Of a stretch of DNA of 35,791 bases, positions 32,115-35,791 are shown piece after piece; the first letter of the stretch is position 1; the number at the start of each line of letters is the position of its first letter. Both the position numbers and the translations under genes were made by a program. The stretch is from Lysobacterales bacterium (GTDB lineage: Bacteria > Pseudomonadota > Gammaproteobacteria > Xanthomonadales > Xanthomonadaceae), in the NCBI GenBank assembly GCA_016718605.1, contig JADKCY010000020.1, positions 1 through 35,791 on the forward strand, written 5' to 3'. Under the pieces are notes generated by a model. The model was not told the origin of the DNA, made no database searches, and saw only the letters and a list, made by a program, of their open reading frames with translations.

Positions 32115-33203
32115 GAGTCGATCACCACATCGTCGATGAGGCATTCGAAACCAACCTCCATGGCACGCCAGAGCGTGGCGAGTTCCCGATAGTCCTCGGC
32201 GGTGAACGTGCGACCGTGGTGCGACCGGGCGCGCAGCTGGCCCAGGCGGGCGATCATGTGCCGCAGCGCGTCGACGTCCTCGTAGGCAACGGCGAACACC
32301 GCCTCGAAGTGTTCGTCGTGGCACATTATCAGCTCGTAGTGCTTGTAGTCGGCGTGGTCCAGCACCGACTCGTCGCGTCCCCAACGGCCGCCTAGCAACT
32401 GCTTGCAGCCGCACGAGGAAGGCGCTCCTTCCGTCCAGTCTCTCGCCATAAGCGTCTTCCATGCACTGGGCGATGAGGTGCGCAAACTTTCTCGTACCGA
32501 TGGACAAGGCCTTGCGCCTTCCTGACCTCCGCGGCATGGCGTTGTCCCTGATCAGCAGTCTGATGGTCCTCCGCTTCTCCTGCCGGGTCAGGATGCGGAA
32601 TCGGGGGGCGCGTAGCAGGCCAGAGATGCCGAGCAACTCCCGGGCTTGCCGGACGGTGTGCAGTTCGAGCCAAGGGTCCGAGAGCACCGAGTCGATGGCC
32701 GACCATGCGTCGCGACCAAGTACGTCGATGCGGTCGAACATCGTGGAAAGCGCCGAATGCGCGTTCAGCACCTCAGCGCAGCCGTCCTCCCACCAGGACA
32801 GTCGGTGCGCGTCCGCCAACTGCGCGGCCAGCGACACGTCCGTGACGCGGTACTGTTCGAGCAGGTCGGGCAGCTCGAACGCACCGCTGAGGCGAGCCGC
32901 CTCGACGGCACTGGTCAGCGAGCCAAGGGCATGATTCGTCTGCAGGTCGAACGCCGATTGACCGACCAATTGACGATAGGAATTGAGCGCATGATCCCGC
33001 TTGAGGCTCTCCTGCTCGATGATGCTTTCGACAGCGCCCACGCCACCCAGCATCCGGTAGAGGTCGTCTGCTGCGGTTGCCGCGAGGGGGCGGAGAAATC
33101 GCTCCCGCTCCGCGCGCTGCTGATCCATAACTTGTTCGATGACCGAACTGGCTCCCACTGCACGAGCCATCTCGCTCAAATCGAGATATCTGGGGAGCGT
33201 CAT
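32111..33203 (-). pseudogene. Unknown helical protein, one frameshift near 32403
   Basis: From ATG 33203 (ATGA overlap with hsdS) the frame gives TLPRYLDLSEMARAVGASSV, a long helical region (GALESIIEQES-like, TSAVEAARLSGAFELPDLLE, HRLSWWEDGCAEVLNAHSAL) and LTRQEKRRTIRLLIRDNAM. Near 32403 the text must shift frame to continue QLLGGRWGRDESVLDHADYK and end DDVVIDS at 32111. One extra base explains it; repaired it would have about 363 aa. I do not recognise the family. Its position between hsdS and DUF3800, with ATGA overlaps on both sides, ties it to the restriction operon. Confidence 0.7.
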
Positions 33204-34384
33204 GCCGCGGCCTCCTCGATCGATCTCTCGGCTTCAGGCAGGCGCAGCTTGCCGGAGATCAGGCGAGGAAGCAGGGTGTCCCGGATCTCCGCCAGCAACT
33301 GAACCTGCACCGAGTTCGCATGAACTCGCCGGTGCATCGACAAGGCGATCAGCTCAAAGGCCTGGATTGCCTCTTGAGGAGGCAGAAGCTGAGGTAAGCC
33401 ATGCACGTGGTTTCGGTTCAATGTGGGCACGGCCGAGCCTGCGTTGAACTGTTGGAAGTCAATTCGACGCAGCAACTCATAGGCGTAGCAAGGACCGCAC
33501 GAGGAGTAGTTCTTGATCCACAACGTCGTGTTCAGGGGCCAGAAGTCTTCCAGTTCGAGGAATACTTTGCCGAGAACGCCCGACCTTCCGGTAACGACTC
33601 CGGGGCCACAAACCTTCGCTTCGGCATGCGTTCCGGCAGGTCCACTGGCCGCGATGATCGGGTAAGCGCCGGGAACCCGTTGCGCGGCCGGCAGATCGAA
33701 CCCTCTCTGCAGTTCGAGAAGGTCGAGCAACTTCCCGACCCGCCACCCCTTCGGCATCAATCCCAGCTCTGACTCCTCGAACTCGCTGGGGAAGAGGGCG
33801 GCGGTGGCGGCGTCCATGCCTTCCGGCTCGCGGCCTTCGGCCTTGGCGCGCACGGGGTCGAAGTCCACGAACCAGGACTTGAACAGGGCTTGGGCGATGG
33901 CTTCGAGGGTGGTGTTGGTTTGACGGAGGAGGTCGATGCGGTCGTCCATTTTGCCCCCCCAAGAAATCCCGAATCTGCCTCTGCTCCCGAGCGGGATCCA
34001 GAGCTAGAACGACTTCGTTCAGCTGAAATTTCGGTTCCAGAGCCGGCCTGGGCGCTACCTGAGTCGAGTCAGCCGCCCGTGGTTCCCCAACGGGTAGTAG
34101 GCGAAAGCGCGGGTCATTCCCTTCAGCGGAAGTCCCTAACGTAAACGCACGTGCTTCTGAGGCCAGTAGTCGACCGGCACGTAATGAACGCGACCGACAG
34201 ATGCGCCGCTTCGCCCAACCACAACACCAGGACCGGATGCCTTTGACTTGTTGTGTGTGCCGTTCTGGCCTGCCGAACCCATGACGGGATACTTCCCCTC
34301 GGCACGCTCTTGGGCAGTGAGGTCGTGACCTCGCTGGAGCCTCACGAACTCTCCGAGCTGCATTTCGCGCCATTCAGACGCCAT
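33200..34384 (-). pseudogene. hsdS: Type I specificity subunit HsdS, frameshifted
   Basis: The gene begins at ATG 34384 (ASEWREMQLGEFVRLQRGHD), overlapping hsdM by 11 bp. The first target domain reads well to about 34160. From 34160 to 33950 at least four indels scatter it over all frames: CVYVRDFR, EGNDPRF, AFAYYPLGN and QLNEVVLALDPAREQRQIRD are recognisable. The final shift is at seven C (33954-33960). From ATG 33949 an intact 249-aa frame holds the central conserved region (DDRIDLLRQTNTTLEAIAQA), the second target domain and the last repeat (LAEIRDTLLPRLISGKL). GGGGGG just before this ATG is a good ribosome binding site, so a half-size HsdS might be made. Confidence 0.8.
33954..33960 (-). 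repeat. Seven-base homopolymer at an hsdS frame switch
   Basis: Seven C on the plus strand (seven G in hsdS sense) lie just before ATG 33949. One base fewer would join DFLGG to KMDDRID in frame. Such tracts slip easily in replication and in sequencing. Confidence 0.7.
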
Positions 34385-35791
34385 AACCCAGCGCCCCCAG
34401 CCTCTCTCGAATCACCGCATCCAGTTCCGCGCCCTTCGCCATCTGCTCCGCCAGTTGCGTGGTCAACCGCTCCATCTTGTCAGCGAAGGCCTCGTCGTCA
34501 TCGTCTTCGACCACGGCGCCAACATAGCGTCCCGGCGTCAGCACGAAGCCATGCTTCTCCATGTCCTCCAGTGATGCGGAATAGCAGAACCCCGGTTCGT
34601 CCGCGTAGGCCGCGCCATCGCCGAACTCGGTGCCGCGCCAGCGGTGGTAGGTCTGGCCGAGGCGCTGCAGGTCCTCGTCGGTGAACTCGACCTGTGTGCG
34701 CGAAACGCGGCCGCTGGCGGCCTTGCGCGCGTCGATGAACAGGATCTGCCGGAGGCGGTCGACGCGGCCGTTCTCGCCGGCCGCCTTGTTGCGTGAGAGG
34801 AACCACAGGCACACCGGGATCTGGGTGTTGGAGAAGAGCTGGCCGGGCAGCGCGACCATGCACTCGACCACGTCGGCCTGCACCATTGCACGGCGGATCT
34901 CGCCCTCGCCGGACTGCTGCGAACTCATCGAACCATTGGCCAGCACGATGCCGGCGCGGCCACGGCTGGAGAGGCGCGCCAGCATGTGCTGCAGCCAGGC
35001 GAAGTTGGCGTTGCCCTTGGGCGGGATGCCGTGCACCCAGCGCGGATCATCCGTGAGCTTGTCGCCGTCCCAGTCGGAAATGTTGAAGGGTGGATTTGCC
35101 AGGATGTAGTCGGCACGCAGCGTCTTGTGCTGGTCGTTGGTGAAGCTGGAGCCGTAGGTCTGACCCAGGTCGCCGTCAAGGCCATGCACCGCAAGGTTCA
35201 TCAGGCTCAGGCGGCGCGTCTGCGCCATCAGCTCCTGGCCGTAGATGGCGAGGTCGCCCTGCTTGCCGAGGGTCTTCTGGTGGGCGTCCTTGAACTTGGC
35301 CGACTGCACGAACATGCCGCCGGAGCCGCAGGCGGGGTCGTAGATCTTGCCCTTGAAGGGCGCGAGGATCTCCACCAGAAGGTTGACCACGTTCTTGGGC
35401 GTGTAGAACTCGCCGGCCTTGGCGCCCTCGTTCATCGCGAACTGGCCGAGGAAGTACTCGTACACCTCGCCGAACACGTCGCGGCTGCCGTGCCTTGCCG
35501 GATCGAACTTCAGCCGCGCGATCAGACCCATCAGCTCGCCGAGCTTGCCGGGCTCCAGCGCCAGGCGCGAGAACTCGCGGTACAGCACGCCACGCAGCGA
35601 CGGGTTCTCCGCCTCGATCTCGCCCATCGCCTTGTCGAGCAGTTGCGGCAGATCCGGCGCCGTCGCCAGGGCCAGCAGCGTGCTGAAGTGCGCGCCCTTG
35701 GGGATCCAGAACACGTTGTCCTGGTCGTAGAAGGTCTTGTCGCCGACGAAGACGTCCTCGCTGGCCCGCCGCGTGGCCTCGTCCTCGATGT
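34374..35791 (-). CDS. hsdM: Type I methylase HsdM subunit, 5' end beyond window
   Basis: The frame stays open to the window edge, so the N-terminus is missing; about 472 residues are visible. SAM motif I is DPACGSGGMF and catalytic motif IV is NPPFNISDW, which mark an N6-adenine type I methylase. Preceding these are EFYTPKNVVNLLVEIL and, near the end, YHRWRGTEFGDG and VLTPGRYVGA, usual in HsdM. The stop (34374) lies inside the start of hsdS, as is normal for these operons. The frame is intact. With HsdS broken, methylation by the complex is uncertain. Confidence 0.93.
   Translation of the reverse strand, partial: IEDEATRRASEDVFVGDKTFYDQDNVFWIPKGAHFSTLLALATAPDLPQLLDKAMGEIEAENPSLRGVLYREFSRLALEPGKLGELMGLIARLKFDPARHGSRDVFGEVYEYFLGQFAMNEGAKAGEFYTPKNVVNLLVEILAPFKGKIYDPACGSGGMFVQSAKFKDAHQKTLGKQGDLAIYGQELMAQTRRLSLMNLAVHGLDGDLGQTYGSSFTNDQHKTLRADYILANPPFNISDWDGDKLTDDPRWVHGIPPKGNANFAWLQHMLARLSSRGRAGIVLANGSMSSQQSGEGEIRRAMVQADVVECMVALPGQLFSNTQIPVCLWFLSRNKAAGENGRVDRLRQILFIDARKAASGRVSRTQVEFTDEDLQRLGQTYHRWRGTEFGDGAAYADEPGFCYSASLEDMEKHGFVLTPGRYVGAVVEDDDDEAFADKMERLTTQLAEQMAKGAELDAVIRERLGALGYGV

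Noticed and set aside
31413..33203. Single 596-aa protein ending in DUF3800
   Set aside because: The middle 130 residues are arginine-rich nonsense, while the parallel frame there is protein-like; two genes are joined by a frameshift.
1..35791. CRISPR array
   Set aside because: No evenly spaced direct repeats with unique spacers are visible; the only phased repeats are the IS21 ends.

Overview
The window reads as accessory DNA (plasmid, integrative element or genomic island) from a GC-rich proteobacterium, most likely a gamma- or betaproteobacterium. The grounds are codon use, IS21-type and HigBA-type genes, a type I restriction operon, and long runs of small overlapping genes of unknown function. 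I see no rRNA, tRNA, CRISPR array, conjugation gene or housekeeping gene, so the species cannot be named.

Layout. Positions 1-2545 hold a decayed IS21-family element with multiple terminal repeats and broken istA and istB. Positions 2569-5312 hold an unknown gene, a CoiA-like nuclease gene, a 34-codon gene with its own terminator, and a small unknown gene. Positions 5382-6846 hold a tandem duplication of ADP-ribosyltransferase-like (ART-PolyVal-like) genes, both frameshifted, plus a stub of a third copy. Positions 7189-10341 hold two small DNA-binding-type proteins and a UvrD-family helicase. Positions 10447-13056 hold small genes and a polyvalent protein followed by an N6-adenine-type methyltransferase. 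Positions 13343-15802 are a graveyard of frameshifted genes. Positions 16140-22859 hold a RusA-like resolvase, runs of ATGA-coupled unknown genes and a beta-class DNA methyltransferase. Positions 23093-27497 hold a 51-aa gene, a class II (B12-dependent) ribonucleotide reductase, an unknown gene and a HigBA toxin-antitoxin pair. Positions 27591-35791, on the minus strand, hold a type I restriction operon running hsdM - hsdS (broken) - unknown gene (broken) - DUF3800 - possible small nuclease - hsdR.

Most striking signal. At least eight noncoding leaders, most of them in front of unrelated genes from 4889 to 26406, share one architecture. A short hairpin, usually 5 bp, has a stem whose sequence changes from copy to copy while pairing is kept. 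It is followed at once by an ACACC or ACACGAAA box, then usually by a GC-rich hairpin, then by a ribosome binding site. In five leaders the ribosome binding site can pair with an anti-Shine-Dalgarno strand that can alternatively pair upstream, as in a translational switch. I infer a shared RNA regulon on this element. It would coordinate the reductase-linked small gene, the methyltransferase operon, the ART-PolyVal genes and several unknown genes.

Frameshifts are not evenly spread. The long helicase, reductase, hsdR and both ATGA-coupled blocks are intact, while 1-2445, 5382-6706, 13343-15802 and 33950-34140 carry many indels. That favours real local decay over random sequencing error, although only reads could settle it.
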